From Apostichopus japonicus (taxonomy: Eukaryota; Echinodermata; Holothuroidea; Aspidochirotida; Stichopodidae): 64,000 nucleotides of DNA. Position 1 is the stretch's first letter, and every line of letters begins with the position of its first letter. The notes beneath the pieces were generated by a model. The model was not told the origin of the DNA. It worked only from the letters and a program-made list of their open reading frames with translations, and did no database searches. Both the position numbers and the translations under genes were made by a program. The stretch spans positions 7,904,001 to 7,968,000 of the forward strand of contig NC_092579.1 of the NCBI RefSeq assembly GCF_037975245.1, in the 5' to 3' direction. Positions 35,407-47,454 of the stretch are shown here, in pieces.

Positions 35407-36427
35407 GATTTAAATTATATATATATATATTTATATGAGGCGTATGTAGAAAGGGGACGAAAATATAACAGCCGTGGCATTTTCCTATTTTTATGTAGGG
35501 ACACTCATTCGCTCAGCAGAGTCTAGCACGTAGCCAGCTATGTTCGGTTGTTTCGAACTTTAAAAGACCGCAAATCAATTTTTCTGTAAGCCGTATCGTC
35601 ATAGAAAGGCGCCACCGACAATTCCTATGTCCAACAGAGTAGTTATAGGTAAGACCTTTAGTGCCAGTTGTGGCAGTTTTATGGCAGCATTTCCTGGATG
35701 TGGCAGGTCATATAAACATAATATAGCATACCATACGCAACTTGGCATCGCTTTCCTACAACCTGACCGTGTAGGAATGTTATATCAGGGAGTTGTTATT
35801 GAAACTCCCTGGTTATATACCTATCAGCAAAAATTGTTTTGTTGCCCACCCATGCAGTGAAACTGTAACTGAATATCTACGATTGTAAAAAAGCATTCAT
35901 ACACATTTTATGAGAATCAATGCCGTATTGTTAAAGAAACACGTAACGGCTAATGCTGAGTAAAAGTTGTTAAGCCTGTACAACCCAAGTTCACAATAGT
36001 ACGACAGTGATTATTGTAATCGTCAAAATACACAGTATATTGCATCAGTCACTTCTGTGGCATACCGTTTTGAATTATAGAATAGTCCGTTCTTGTGCTG
36101 GCTGTAACTTGACGTTCAACAAGATGGTGTCCTCCTTGTGAAACTCAGTGATTCCCTTTCGGAGTTTTGAATATGTTTGTCTGCTCACATGACTATAAGG
36201 GAAACGATAATTCAAAATAAAGCACTGATCCTCCAACAGCCCAAGCTGTACTTCATACTGTTATACGCGCATATGTATTTGTATATATATATATAGATTG
36301 GTACCAACGCCGTCAGTGGGAAGTACAGTCAACGAGGGATCATTTTGTGTGTTAAGCATCCTTTGTGATCGGTTGCAAATGTACCTTTTGGTCTTCAATT
36401 GAAGGTGCATAAGTAAAATACTCAGCG

Positions 36428-37897
36428 ATGATGAAGAGACTAATATATTCCCTAATGACGTTTTTTGCTGTAGTGATGGTGTCCCAAATTGTGGTAATCA
36501 ATTGGAGATATCATACTCTGAGCTATGAGAGATATCGCAAAGGTAATGCAACCTTGGTAACGGGATATATTAAAAAACTGACGTGGAATGCCCTCAACAA
36601 ATCAGTTGAAACGGATGTACAAAAAACGGAACGTACGAGGGAATTAAAAGAAACGCAAATTCTTCAACCTTTACCAAATCACAGATCTGACCGTGAACAC
36701 ACAGGACATGACAATTTGGTTAACGATACTATAACTGCTGCCATATTTTCTTGTAATCCCCATTGGATATCCAAAGGTGAACAGCAACGGTTTCCGCGAA
36801 CCTTCGAATGTCCGCATACAGATAAAAGAATAACTTTTATTGCCGCAATAGAAGATGAAAGCGCTATCAAAGATGTAGATGTGGTTATCTTTGCTGCTGG
36901 TGTAAACAGCTCTACCTGGGAGAGAGCTATGGCTGTCCGCAAGGCTCATCAAGTGTGGGTTTACAGCACTGCCGAGAGCCCTGGAAACTCTCCTCAGGTG
37001 AGAGAAACAATAGGGGGGCATAGAAGAACCCCATTGGGATTCAATGGGTATAGCTTCAACATGTCATTCACTTACCACTCTAAATCTGAAGTCGTAGCTC
37101 CGTTTGGGGAGTACATTCCCTTTAAAAAGGAAATTGCCACGAAGAAAACAACTGTAATAGCTACAAAACCACGATTTCAAAACATGGTGGCTTGGGTGAG
37201 CAGTCACTGTTCTTCGAAAGCTTGGAACCGAACCAATTTCGTCCATGGTCTTGCCAAATTGATCCCAGTAGAAATCTATGGATCTTGTGGCACTAATCTG
37301 CGTATACCTCATAATAGTAAAATTGCTAAAACAGTGCTTCAGAAATACAAATTTTATATTGCTTTTGAAAACTACTGTTGTTCTGAGTACATCACCGAGA
37401 AGTTTTGGCAGGCTTTGACTGAGTACGAGCTGGTGCCAATTGTGGTTGGAGCTTCGAAAACGGACTATGAGCGAGTCGCCCCACCGAATTCTTTCATTTT
37501 CGCTGACGATTTCGACTCTGTCAGAGATTTAGCAAGATATATTCGTAAAGTCGCTGCCAATACAACTCTGTACAACCAATACCATCATTGGCGGCTGATG
37601 GGTAAAGCATTTCTTTACAAGAGTGTTCGCGTTTATCCATTTTCGTCGACCGAAGGAGCGTGTGCACTTTTAAATTTCCTGGAAGAGAATGCTTGGAAGG
37701 GGAACCATTCATTGAGCACGGGCCTTGACCCATTTGGATCAGAATGGTTAGGCAGTTGTGGATTATGTGGTAAACATGATTGGATGACTGCCTATGACAT
37801 TGCAAGTAACGCCTATCTTCCAAAACTTCGGACCGTTTTGTCTAATTCTTCATTATATGGCGTGCCATTTGCGCATTCTCACCCAGTGCAAGGCTGA
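36428..37897 (+). CDS. GT10 alpha-1,3-fucosyltransferase, intact, single coding exon
   Basis: The uninterrupted 489-aa frame has the type II Golgi glycosyltransferase layout. A short cytosolic MMKR is followed by a membrane anchor at about residues 5-25, a stem of about 80 residues, then the catalytic region. GT10 landmarks are FNMSFTYHSKSEVVAPFGEY (about 209-228), VAWVSSHC...VEIYGSCG (254-288), and the family signature YKFYIAFENYCCSEYITEKF (307-326) with WQAL and VPIVVG. YERVAPPNSFIFADDF (347-362) completes the donor site. Nine N-X-S/T sequons are present, as expected of a lumenal protein. It should transfer fucose from GDP-fucose to GlcNAc of N-acetyllactosamine-type or core N-glycans; which acceptor cannot be read from sequence. 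Length is somewhat above the vertebrate 360-530 aa mid-range. Start: two adjacent Mets; the first is given. Whether a leader intron exists is unclear. It pairs head to head with the pseudogene at 32088-33033. Confidence 0.95.
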   Translation: MMKRLIYSLMTFFAVVMVSQIVVINWRYHTLSYERYRKGNATLVTGYIKKLTWNALNKSVETDVQKTERTRELKETQILQPLPNHRSDREHTGHDNLVNDTITAAIFSCNPHWISKGEQQRFPRTFECPHTDKRITFIAAIEDESAIKDVDVVIFAAGVNSSTWERAMAVRKAHQVWVYSTAESPGNSPQVRETIGGHRRTPLGFNGYSFNMSFTYHSKSEVVAPFGEYIPFKKEIATKKTTVIATKPRFQNMVAWVSSHCSSKAWNRTNFVHGLAKLIPVEIYGSCGTNLRIPHNSKIAKTVLQKYKFYIAFENYCCSEYITEKFWQALTEYELVPIVVGASKTDYERVAPPNSFIFADDFDSVRDLARYIRKVAANTTLYNQYHHWRLMGKAFLYKSVRVYPFSSTEGACALLNFLEENAWKGNHSLSTGLDPFGSEWLGSCGLCGKHDWMTAYDIASNAYLPKLRTVLSNSSLYGVPFAHSHPVQG

Positions 37898-38071
37898 AAA
37901 GGTCATAGCATTAGGACACCACTTTTTTTACGCGCATATATGTACAGATACGTACATATAGGGTTGAGAGTGGTTCTAGGTATAATCAAATTTCGCCTCC
38001 TTTCTTGCATAGACGTTTATATACTGTAGTCGCATTGGTTAGTTTCGCTTTAGTCAATTACTTAGCAATTT

Positions 38072-38077
38072 AATAAA
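38072..38077 (+). terminator. Poly(A) signal AATAAA after the fucosyltransferase
   Basis: A canonical AATAAA lies 175 nt after the stop codon, in ordinary sequence rather than a repeat. It is plausible as the cleavage signal. Confidence 0.6.
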
Positions 38078-38401
38078 ACTACATTTTTCAAGGTCACGGT
38101 GCTATTGCAGATTATTAATTCACGTTGCATATAGTAAGACCCAGTAGCCCTAAGCCCTCCATATGTTTTAATCCGGCCCGTGGGCGGACACAGAGGCGTA
38201 TGTTTGCACATGTTGAAGTTTTTTAACCCTGTGCACGGTTTGCAGATAGAGTGTGTAGGCTTATAGGTAACATATAGGGAGGGGTGTACAGTGCAGTATA
38301 AATTAACTTCGTCGATTTTATCTTCTGTCCATTTGTTTGGTGACCAATGTGGATTTTGTGGTTATTAAAAATTTATCATTGATATAAGTGGACGAAGAGT
38401 C

Positions 38402-38638
38402 AGGAGTGCTAGGTCAGTGGTTAAAGCCGGTGCCTTCCAATCATAAGGTCCCCAGTTCGAGATTAATGTATGTCGTCCAGTTACAGAGTTGTTGACAATT
38501 GAAAATTCATAATCATAGACGTTAAATATGAATCTAAGAGACTGACTTCGGTCAGCTTGCTGCTTTGATAAGCCAATGAGGCTTCTTCGCGAGTTCCTGC
38601 TTGCATCTATAGGATCTAAAGTACATACATACACACAT
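38402..38638 (+). mobile_element. tRNA-derived SINE B, copy 2
   Basis: The head GGTCAGTGGTTAAAGCCGGT (A-box region) is followed by CCCCAGTTCGAG, in which the B-box is cut short by a deletion. The family body AGACTGACTTCGGTCAGCTT and tail GCGAGTTCCTGCTTGC then (CATA)n follow. The B-box loss should weaken Pol III transcription. Confidence 0.85.
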
Positions 38639-38639
38639 G

Positions 38640-40212
38640 CATATAGTAAAGGCAATCCTTATTCATTTATTCAACTTGCCAGTTTCATTCTATAGCGAAT
38701 AGAGACGTTAACAAACCATGCATGCAACGCATTTTGTATTACCGCAGCGATACGTGCCGTAAGGTAGCACCATGGAGGTAAAAACAGGCCTTCATGGTAG
38801 CACAATGGGAATACGTGAATCTCACCCAATCACCTCAACCCCACTATACAGCAAATGTTCAAGACGGTTCCAAAATAGTTTTGTCAAGCGACATGTCTTC
38901 AAAAATAAGGTATCTAGATAATTTCTTTGTACTGTTATGACATTATAGGATTTGCTGACTTACGATAGGTGACTAATTAGGACATTACATATTACAAAAT
39001 TAATGTATACATACAAAATAAGTGTACTGTTTATATACTTTACAACATATTGCTTCAACCTCAATGAACTTCAGCCATTAGTAGAAACTGACGGTAACTA
39101 TAATGATATGCCTCATTTGTCAATTGTGTACGAACTAACCCAATACGTTCGTTCCGACCGGTTTAATTATACGAAAAAGTAAAACACGCGTATCCATGAC
39201 AACGAACACGCCAAATCGAAATAGCGTGATTGTTGACTACAAATATACGTATTGTTATATATTGACTGACTAAGCTCGCAGCTTGGTCATATTGCATTAT
39301 GATTATTTGATGTATTTTTCGATCAACCAAGCCTCTTTTAGTTTTACGTTATTAAGAAAGTGTATACATAGATTTAGCTTGATGGCTGAAGAAAACTAAA
39401 CAAACGTCTTCTCGACAAAGCAACCGTTAATTTATAAGGAGTTGCAAACACAAAGGGCAGATCTATAACTAAGGATCGTATAACATTGAATGCTTATGAT
39501 AGGCCTATATAATATGTATATATATATATAAATATATATATATCTGTATACGGACGGCACGTTTGTGGTATACGTCAATAAATCCTGATAAATTGTTGCA
39601 GTACCGAGTAACACTACATTATGTTTAAAAATTACAATTTCATTACACACTTCGTCCTAAATTTGGTTTTTACCTTATAAATATCAGGACTGTTTCATGT
39701 TTGTGAGTTATCCTAAATCATGAGAAGAAGAGAAAGAAACCCTATTAAAATCAAATAGAAAGAAAGAATTCCTGTTTTACATTTGGCTAACATTATGACT
39801 TACGAATCATCTCATTAATATGAATACCTAATTCAGCTGTGTAAAGTATAGTTGTGTTGATCGCTTTTTTTATAATAAAAAGGTAAAAGTTCCAGAAAGT
39901 GAATAATATTTACAAGGTCTGGCACTCTAAAGAATGAAACGAGGGAGATCTATTGAGTTTTTGAATGGCAAATGAAAGTTAAGACGTATACAGCTCTCTT
40001 GGAACTAGTTGGTACTACTATAATATTCGTCTAATACAAATTAACTATACATAATAATAATAGAAAGATAAACTTAATATAAATCTATATAAGCAAATAT
40101 TGCTTTCGATTTAAAATACCTTTGCTTTTACCAGAAGAGATTTTTGATAATTAAACCAATCAAGGACAAGGACATCTTTATACAGATTAATTGTTATACG
40201 ACGTATATATAA

Positions 40213-40284
<72 letters not shown>

Positions 40285-40460
40285 ATAATAATGATAAATA
40301 TTTGGTATGCAAAATCATGTCAGACGGTGGATATTTTGTTTTCGCTGTTATATAAGATGAGGAACACGACACAAAATGTCCAATATAGAATAAACAGTTT
40401 CTGGTGATCTGTTATATGAAATGCATTTCTATCTCACATCATTATAATACTCTTTTGCCT
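38640..40460. other. Gene-free stretch 3' of LITAF-like gene
   Basis: AT-rich. It holds a TA tract at 39515-39543 and a long one at 40217-40280. No coding similarity was seen on either strand. Confidence 0.4.
40217..40280. repeat. (TA)n microsatellite
   Basis: About 32 TA dinucleotides without interruption, followed by (TAA)n. The predicted YIYIYI peptide is an artefact. Confidence 0.95.
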
Positions 40461-40465
40461 TAATA

Positions 40466-40471
40466 TTTATT
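40466..40471 (-). terminator. Possible poly(A) signal of LITAF-like gene
   Basis: On the minus strand AATAAA lies about 145 nt after the stop codon. It sits next to a (TAA)n run, so chance occurrence is possible. Confidence 0.4.
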
Positions 40472-40615
40472 ATTATTATTATTATTTTTTGGTTTACTTT
40501 AGAAATTGTTACTTATGTTATACTATATGGCTTGTTTCTGACTGGATGGTGACTGGTGTTTCTCTTCATATAGATCTGTTCAGTGTCTGCCATGGATCAC
40601 TCAGTATTCTATGGC

Positions 40616-43600
40616 CTAGATTCGCTTGTAATATCCAAGATTATATTTACAAACTGGACACATATGGCGAACATCTTTCACTGCATTGATGCACAGCGGA
40701 ATTAAGCAACAACCAAGCCAAAGTCTGAGGAGAAAAAAAGGCGGTATTGTTTAATCGAAAAGTGCACCCGATACTCATAGCTAGTACTGCAAAATAAGAA
40801 CATATAAAACACAGTACATTTGGTAAATCCAGAATGCTAACTTGTCATGGTAGAGACTGACTTGTGTTACTGTATCAATTCTCTGGAAGATGAGTGCACA
40901 ATCATAGATAAAACCAAGGAACTGAAATATGTGAGAAACGTTTGTATAGGAAGGAGGACCGGACTGACTGCATATAATCAGAACGGGCACGGACCTACGT
41001 TGTCGGTATAGCACTAAACTATACATGTTAGTTTGAATCTAGCCACGAACAGTCACTTATGAGCCTGAGCTGCTTAACGTACAGCACATTATATACCGGT
41101 CGTCAACTTTATAATCAGATGATATACAGCCTATGAGGCTGAGTGTTGCTTTTGCTGGGAAGAGTAAGAAATATCGCAAACAAGAGACTGTTTAGGTTTC
41201 AGATAACTGGCTACAGCCCCCGGTTTAACTAATAGGCCCGTGGAAATATGGAGGGTGACCAAGAAAATATGGGATAAAAGGGTAGTGTCTTGTCATTTTA
41301 ATGATGTATTTAAGGAATAATGGAACGAGTTAACAGGGACCCGGTGACGTGATTGTCCTCTGGCCCGACCTGGATCTGGACGCCTCTGTCTGACATTAAC
41401 TCATTCAAGTACATTTGCATGGCGGGGTACGGCCAGTAGCGTAACACCTATGCCCCGGACCGTGCTGAGCCGGGGGCCCGGCCAACAGGGCCCCCGCTAC
41501 ACCGATGCACCAAGAAAGGGTACCCCTTTGGATAGGAAGGGCCCCTTTATACCGGGAAAGAAAACTAATGCAAGACTGAATGTTGTTTCTCACTCATACA
41601 ACTTGTAAGATGTATCCAGAAGCCGAATTCCTCAATCCTCATTCCATGGTATATAGTTACAATTTTTTATAGCTATGTTGATAGTATGGTTCTGTCATTT
41701 TATCTTGATGTATTTAAGCATTAAAACATATAGTGTCAGCTGGAAACTATGTGTAAATGCTAAATGGCCATTCAAATGTTCTAAACCAAGACCCCTGCAT
41801 TGATCCTGCTAAATCCTTAGACCCTGGACCCATTGTCATCCGCACCGCAGGGAGGGGCAACGGGGGGGGGGGGGGCACTTGCTACCCCTGGAAAATCAAA
41901 GATTGAAAAAAAGTTAAACATTTGACATTTCAATGATGTCACCCAACAAACAGTTCTCTAGTTATGTTCACTGCCCATAATGCATTAATGAAATTATTGA
42001 AAGTCAAAATCCTAAGACATGAGATCTCAATATAACCGATGTGTAAATGCAACTTGAACGGGAAGTGCATTTTCCGACGATCTAGGAGTATTTTTTTGGC
42101 CAAAAAAAAAAGAAGAAAAAAACGTGGTACGCTCCGCGCCAACGGACGGTGGCGCTCCGCTTAGATAGTATCAAGTAGTTTGTACACCTATACATGACCT
42201 ACTGATTCCTCCTCCCTTGTGAACATTTCTGCGGACGCCCTTGCTTGGACCTCCTGATAGGGGGCCCTTTTGGGCCAGGAGCCGGGGCCTCCAGACTCAT
42301 CGTTACGCTACGCCCCCAGACTAGGTACGGCACGGTATATACCACACTATACAAAACACAAACTGCTCTTTTTTAAAGTTCCTCTGGAACGTTTTATTAA
42401 ATTAATTGTGTTCTTTTAGCATAGAATGGTTGAAATAAGCTCAAGGGATGCGATTAAGCGAGCAAGCGAAATAAACAAACGAACTTACTGAAACACGAAC
42501 AGAAGGACCAAAACAATGATCCAAACAAGCAACCCATTCTCATAGATGCAGGTGGATGTCACTTGGTTTTGACAGTTTGGACACTGAATCATTACCGGCG
42601 TCTCCTTGTACATTATGGGACTAGACACCGTAGTGACCACTACCGTCTGGTGGGTTGGCTGCATAGGCGGTGGATAACCGGCAGGAGGCGGAGCTTGAGC
42701 TGGTGGTGCATTGTATGGCGGGGGTGCCTGTGCCTGAGGATAGCCGGTAGTTTTTACCTAAAATTGGCAAACCGAAAAATACGGTTAGTGGTAGTTTTAA
42801 TGAGAAAAAGATGTAATGAACTGAGGTGTAGTGTTTGGATGATGTTGTAGAACTCACAACAGACGCTCTTCATGGGCACCCGTGGCTGACGAAAAGGGGT
42901 GTCATTGGGCCCCCGGGGGTTAAGAGGTGTACGGGGTAGTCTCGTGGGATAAATTTACTATCTATCGACTAATTCGTAGTTTACTCTCATTTTCATATTA
43001 CAATGAATTAAAACTAACGGCTGAATATGTGGCCAGGTGGATCATGGCCCGGGACCCGAGCGGGTTCTCGACGCCACCATCGACACTTCCGCCTCCTACA
43101 GGCGTATGAGCCCACGTGGTCATCCACCTTTCCACTCAGCTATATTTGTACTAATAATCAGCTCAACGGCTTACACAAGGAACGATTCTGCATTGCACCG
43201 TGCGGTCTCCAATTCCATGAGTATGAAATCAAATAGCAATATTAATAAAATAATTAAAAACCGAATGCGATCGACAGCATTGGTATATATATTATTTTCT
43301 TTTTACTGTAGATATATTTGTTTGATTTTGATCTTTTAGGGGGGGTGGGCGGGTTGGGGGGAAGTGGTTGTCTGCGTTTTTAAAAAACAAACAAACCCGT
43401 GATTTGAATTTGAAAAGCAAACATTCCACATTTTATACCAACGTATACTGTCTCGAGATGGACTTTCCATTGCATAGAATGTTTGTTATAGACTATAACA
43501 GACTATTCTTACTTTACAAAGCGCAGGGATGTGCCCAGGATTTCCTGAATCCCGGGTATACTGATCGCCGTCCTGGGGATTTTTGAAGGTGCTCAGATGT

Positions 43601-45928
43601 CAAATGCTGCAGCACTTGTGTAGCTTTTTAAGCACATACACAAGTACCGGTACTAGTTTTGCTAACAATTTACATTTTGTAATATTCTTTAGTGAAATAT
43701 ATTACGTACCTGGTAAAAGTTATTAGGTTGTTTCAAAGAGATTTTACAAGGGACCGATTGAGAGCCGTAAGTAATGTTTCTCACATGCGTATAACTGATG
43801 CATTATTAGCCTGTATGATTTTGGCATAGGCTACGCCCATTTTATGTTGAATATAGTGGGCGGAATTCATGATTTTTAAGAAAGTGCTGGGCGGTAATTT
43901 TTAATGCTGGGCGGGCCACCCAGCGTGAGCACATCCCTCATAGCCTACTGGTATTGTTGGTGTAGTTATTATACGGTGTTTACTAAAAAATGACTTCAAT
44001 ACTAAGGATAACATTCACAAATTTATAAATTCGATAGGCCTATGTTAAAGACTGCTAAAGATAAAAAACACCGCTATCTGTCCAAGTTGTATATCTATCA
44101 TAATTTTGATATTTGAGAATTTATCCTTTAATCCGACGAGGTTCATCAATTAATTAATTTAACTCAGTGTACTACTGGTGTGACTGGACTAATCAGTATC
44201 ATAAACATACGATTCCATCAGTTCCTCAGAGGCAAAGCGAACGTGAATGGGAAAATATCAGATTCTAAATTAATGATGACATATATTTACAATGTAGTAC
44301 AAATATGCCAAGAACAAATGGCGCTATTATCCCGAGGTATACTCTGTTGTTTACATGACGATATAAGAACATACATTAGTGTCGACTGTTATTAGAATTT
44401 ATAAACCATTATTAACATTTATAGGCATGTACCGAGTTGCTGGCATCATCATCATCATTATCGTCGATTTAACCTTAAAGGAGCTTTACCGAGATTAGGC
44501 ATATCCTATGGGCAGGGTTGTCACCACGCCGGGCGGTGCTACCCAGCTCTCAAAATTTCCGCCCGGTACTCAAGGTCAATATCAGCCTTACCGCCCGGCA
44601 CAAATTAGCCTAGAGTACCGCCAATAAGTAACTTAGTAAAGATTAGCGCGATTCAGTGCAAAACGCAGCTTAACTGTAGGTAACCCCGCTCCAAATAAAG
44701 GAACGCTACTTTCCCCGCACTCCAAATAAAGGAACGCAAATTCCCCTCGCTCGCTATTCACCACCGACACAATGGGAGTGAACCGATCGATACAACGCTA
44801 TTCATAGCGTGGAAGTAGCGTAAACCGATCGCTTGTAACCAACACACGTTATATGCATCACAATTGTTTATTGTAAACATCCAGAGTAGGCCTACGAGTA
44901 CGAAGTTTACGAACTTTGACTGAAAGAAAGTTTTAAACGAGAATAGTTTCGTGTTGAAAGGCAAAACCTTTTTATACGTGTTTATTTTATTCCCCGATAT
45001 GTTCTGGTTACCAGAAGCAATAAAAAGCAAGAAGGAAACTTCGTGCCTTATCCTTTCGGGGTAACATATCATTTTTAATAGTAACATTAGGCCTCGCGTT
45101 TTGTGTGGACTTTAGGCACATTAGGCTAGGAAACGTTGCACAGAGTACTGTTCTAAAAACATGTCGAGACAAGACTCGGTGCTTTGGATTCTGTTCGCTG
45201 TTTCGCTATGTAGAGACGTTCCACTGCCAATCGTTTCTTAGCGATTTGCTAAGTTTAACTAAGAACAAGTGTTTCACACACATTGTAAGAATGTTGTACA
45301 GTACTGTAGCATGCAATTAAATCACATTAACACTGGGGTGAGTGATGAGGGCCCTACTGTAAATACAAAAAATACCAAAAAAGATCCCAGGAATATTCAG
45401 TGATGCACATGAAAAAACAAAGGTATCTCAGGAGAATTTTGAGGATCAAAACCCTTTCTAAATGCCACCATTTTGCATGTAGGCACCATCAGGATTTGAA
45501 AAATTTTCAAAATGGGAGGGGGACACCCCCTCCCCTTATACCCCTCCCCCAGGACGCGGATCACTGTCACAAATTACCCGGCTCTAAAAATGGTCTAGTG
45601 ACAACCCTGCCTATGGGTCTTTTTTTTTTATCATTGTTTATATCTCGACAACAAGAATAGCTGTAAACACATTGCTAGTGCTAAAAATGTTCCCTTTTTT
45701 GCATTGCAACAATGGTCTATCAATACTAAAATGTTGCATATAAAGCCATCTCTTAAAGTGTGAGTCGAATCATGCATGCTATATCACGAGGGGATCCAGA
45801 TATTTTAGGGAAAATGTCTGTGAATATTAGAGCTAGTTTGTATGACGTCAGCATTATTCGTTCATTACAATAGTCACGTGCAAAGTTTAAAGAGTCAAAA
45901 ATACATTTTCATGACAGCACACGTGCGC

Positions 45929-45977
<49 letters not shown>

Positions 45978-46004
45978 ATATATATATATATAGGTATATA
46001 TGTA

Positions 46005-46084
<80 letters not shown>

Positions 46085-46301
46085 TATATATGTATATATG
46101 TATACGCACAATGCAGAAGACAATATTTGAAAATGTTAACTTTATCGGTTTTTATGTGACATATCGGTTCATTGAACAGCTTGCATGGGTCTTATTTATA
46201 TGTTTCTCAAATATGCCTAGCAATTCGACGTTCGATTATCACAATTTACTAAAATGATAATTTGTTCAAGATAAACAGCATTGCATACTTACATCTGCCA
46301 T
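40616..46301 (-). CDS. LITAF-domain membrane protein, complete
   Basis: Three coding exons on the minus strand join in frame: 46301-46293 (only Met-Ala-Asp, then GTAAGT), 42757-42489 and 40724-40616. The sum is 387 nt, giving 128 aa. The N-terminus is rich in Pro, Tyr and Ala and has a PPPY motif at residues 15-18, a binding site for NEDD4-type WW domains. The LITAF (SIMPLE/CDIP1) domain follows: CPNC at 62-65, a hydrophobic in-plane membrane segment at about 79-105 ([20 protein letters not shown]), then [14 protein letters not shown] with CPVC at 115-118. The two CxxC knuckles bind one zinc and hold the domain as a monotopic anchor on the cytosolic face of late endosomes and lysosomes. The family acts in endosomal sorting and in stress or LPS responses. 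Animals usually have many paralogues, so no exact orthologue is claimed. Both introns are laden with hAT-type insertions. The 9-nt coding part of exon 1 is typical of the family's split first exon. Confidence 0.94.
41434..42323. mobile_element. hAT-like element, 890 bp (LITAF intron 2)
   Basis: Identical octamers GGTACGGC at 41426-41433 and 42324-42331 flank the element. The left end is CAGTAGCGTAACACC. The right end, reverse-complemented, is TAGTCTGGGGGCGTAGCGTAAC, sharing TAGCGTAAC after a short extra segment. Both subterminal zones are rich in CCCGG/GGGCCC palindromes. The interior holds GGTGGCGCTCCGCTT, the module shared with 27940-28278. No transposase frame. The perfect TSD is the strongest evidence. 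Confidence 0.75.
43325..43365 (+). other. Possible G-quadruplex tract (LITAF intron 1)
   Basis: GGGGGGGTGGGCGGG followed by TT and a G6 run meets the four-run pattern with one- to two-base loops, on the strand opposite to the gene. Confidence 0.55.
43524..43938. mobile_element. Probable hAT-type MITE with decayed TSD (LITAF intron 1)
   Basis: The left end is CAGGGATGTGCCCAGG. The right end (reverse complement) is AGGGATGTGCTCACGCTGGG, a good 10-bp inverted repeat starting with hAT-like AGGG. Flanking octamers CAAAGCGC and CATAGCCT agree at only 5 of 8 positions, so the insertion is old or one boundary is off. No coding content. Confidence 0.6.
44513..45609. mobile_element. hAT-type element, 1097 bp, perfect 8-bp TSD (LITAF intron 1)
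   Basis: Terminal repeats CAGGGTTGTCAC and GTGACAACCCTG match perfectly. The octamer CCTATGGG flanks both ends (44505-44512 and 45610-45617). Near each end are GCCGGGCGG/CCGCCCGG-like or CCCGGC motifs, as in hAT subterminal repeats. Internal frames (up to 109 aa) do not resemble a transposase, so it is non-autonomous. Confidence 0.9.
45930..46100. repeat. Long (TA)n microsatellite block
   Basis: Two long TA runs (about 45931-45970 and 46010-46090) are separated by TGTG/TATGTA variants. The overlapping YIYIYI frames on both strands are artefacts. The block lies about 200 bp inside intron 1 from the LITAF start codon. Confidence 0.95.
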
Positions 46302-47450
46302 GGTAATAACCTTGTAAAATCTGTTAAAGGAAGAACAATTTAGATAAAAGTTTGTCACTATTTGAAATAAAGCTTGACCAATGGAGCCATAAGTTATATA
46401 ATTTTATAGTCACAGCATCGATGTTATTATCAAACTCGACTCAAACAGCCGGCTGCTGAAGATATACTTTACATTTTTAGACACAACCAATCGGTTCACT
46501 ATAAGATAGACTTAAAAAGGGCGTTATGACAACTGTCCTCCTTTAAAGGAAATAAGCAAGAATAATGCTATTTCGAATTATTATTAGAAAAAATACTATT
46601 TCATTCCTCATTGCAATAATGTTCTCGTTTAGGCTCATAACTGCTCACGAAGAATTTACAAGAATATATTCTAAATATACCTATAGCAAGAGGTCAAACA
46701 ATAGGTGATAAATACTTCTACACTAACCACCCCTACCCCTCTTTCTCCAACGTCGTCCTTCTCAAGAATAAGAATTTTGTATAGCTACTTAATTAAGTGA
46801 TAGCAGAATAACTAGAAATTTTAACGCAGATCTTTTATACTGTACTTCTCCAATACGATGTATACGATTCCAACCAATGGATTTTGACACAATAAATCAC
46901 GTAATCACTACAGTTGAATACATTCACAATTTCATAACCGTCTCTCCGTGGAGCATCCAAGGTTCTTTACATAATAAGAACAAAAAGAAAAGATAATTAC
47001 CAAAGTATGCTTCCAATTCGGAATAGGGAGAATGTGCACGTTATAAGTGAATTAATGTGAGAATATATATCAACAAAACTGTGCGGATAGCGCAGGCACA
47101 GAACTATTGTGCTGATGTTCATTTAACGTGAAAGAGCAAGCTAAGTTGACATTGACACGGGGGCTCAGTTTCTGTCAAATCTGGTAGTGCAAAATGAGGT
47201 AATGTTTCGCCTCTTTAGATGGTAAATATTGAAACCTTAACGAAGCGACCTTTATTTTTCTCAGATCAGTAATATATCATACACACGGAAAGAACATTAA
47301 AATTACAATATGTACATTGAAGATGGTGAAAGTTCTACAAAAGTAGAGAGTTAAGGTTGAAGAAATATTAAAACCCCCGACACTGCTTTCCAATAGCATA
47401 TATAACTAAAAAGACAGAACTTAATAGTGTTGATAAACCATAGTCCAAGC
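46302..47450. other. LITAF-like upstream region
   Basis: The minus strand shows a CTTTAACAG-type acceptor just before the start-codon exon (around 46325), so a leader intron is possible. No upstream exon can be recognised, and no other coding similarity is seen. Confidence 0.4.
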
Positions 47451-47454
47451 GATG

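Larger units (their letters stand above)
33034..36427. other. Spacer between the head-to-head fucosyltransferase copies
   Basis: About 3.4 kb separating the two start codons. It includes a C15 tract at 34053-34067, the two-unit repeat at 34690-34985 and a TA microsatellite at about 35359-35403. The 77-aa frame at 35627-35860 is not recognisable. Any promoters of the pair lie here; a TATATATATATAGA run at about 36283-36296 is too generic to call. Confidence 0.4.

Noticed and set aside
35627..35860. 77-aa plus-strand frame between the fucosyltransferase copies
   Set aside because: Not recognisable and no supporting signals.
45842..46257. YIYIYI-rich frames on both strands
   Set aside because: Translated (TA)n microsatellite.
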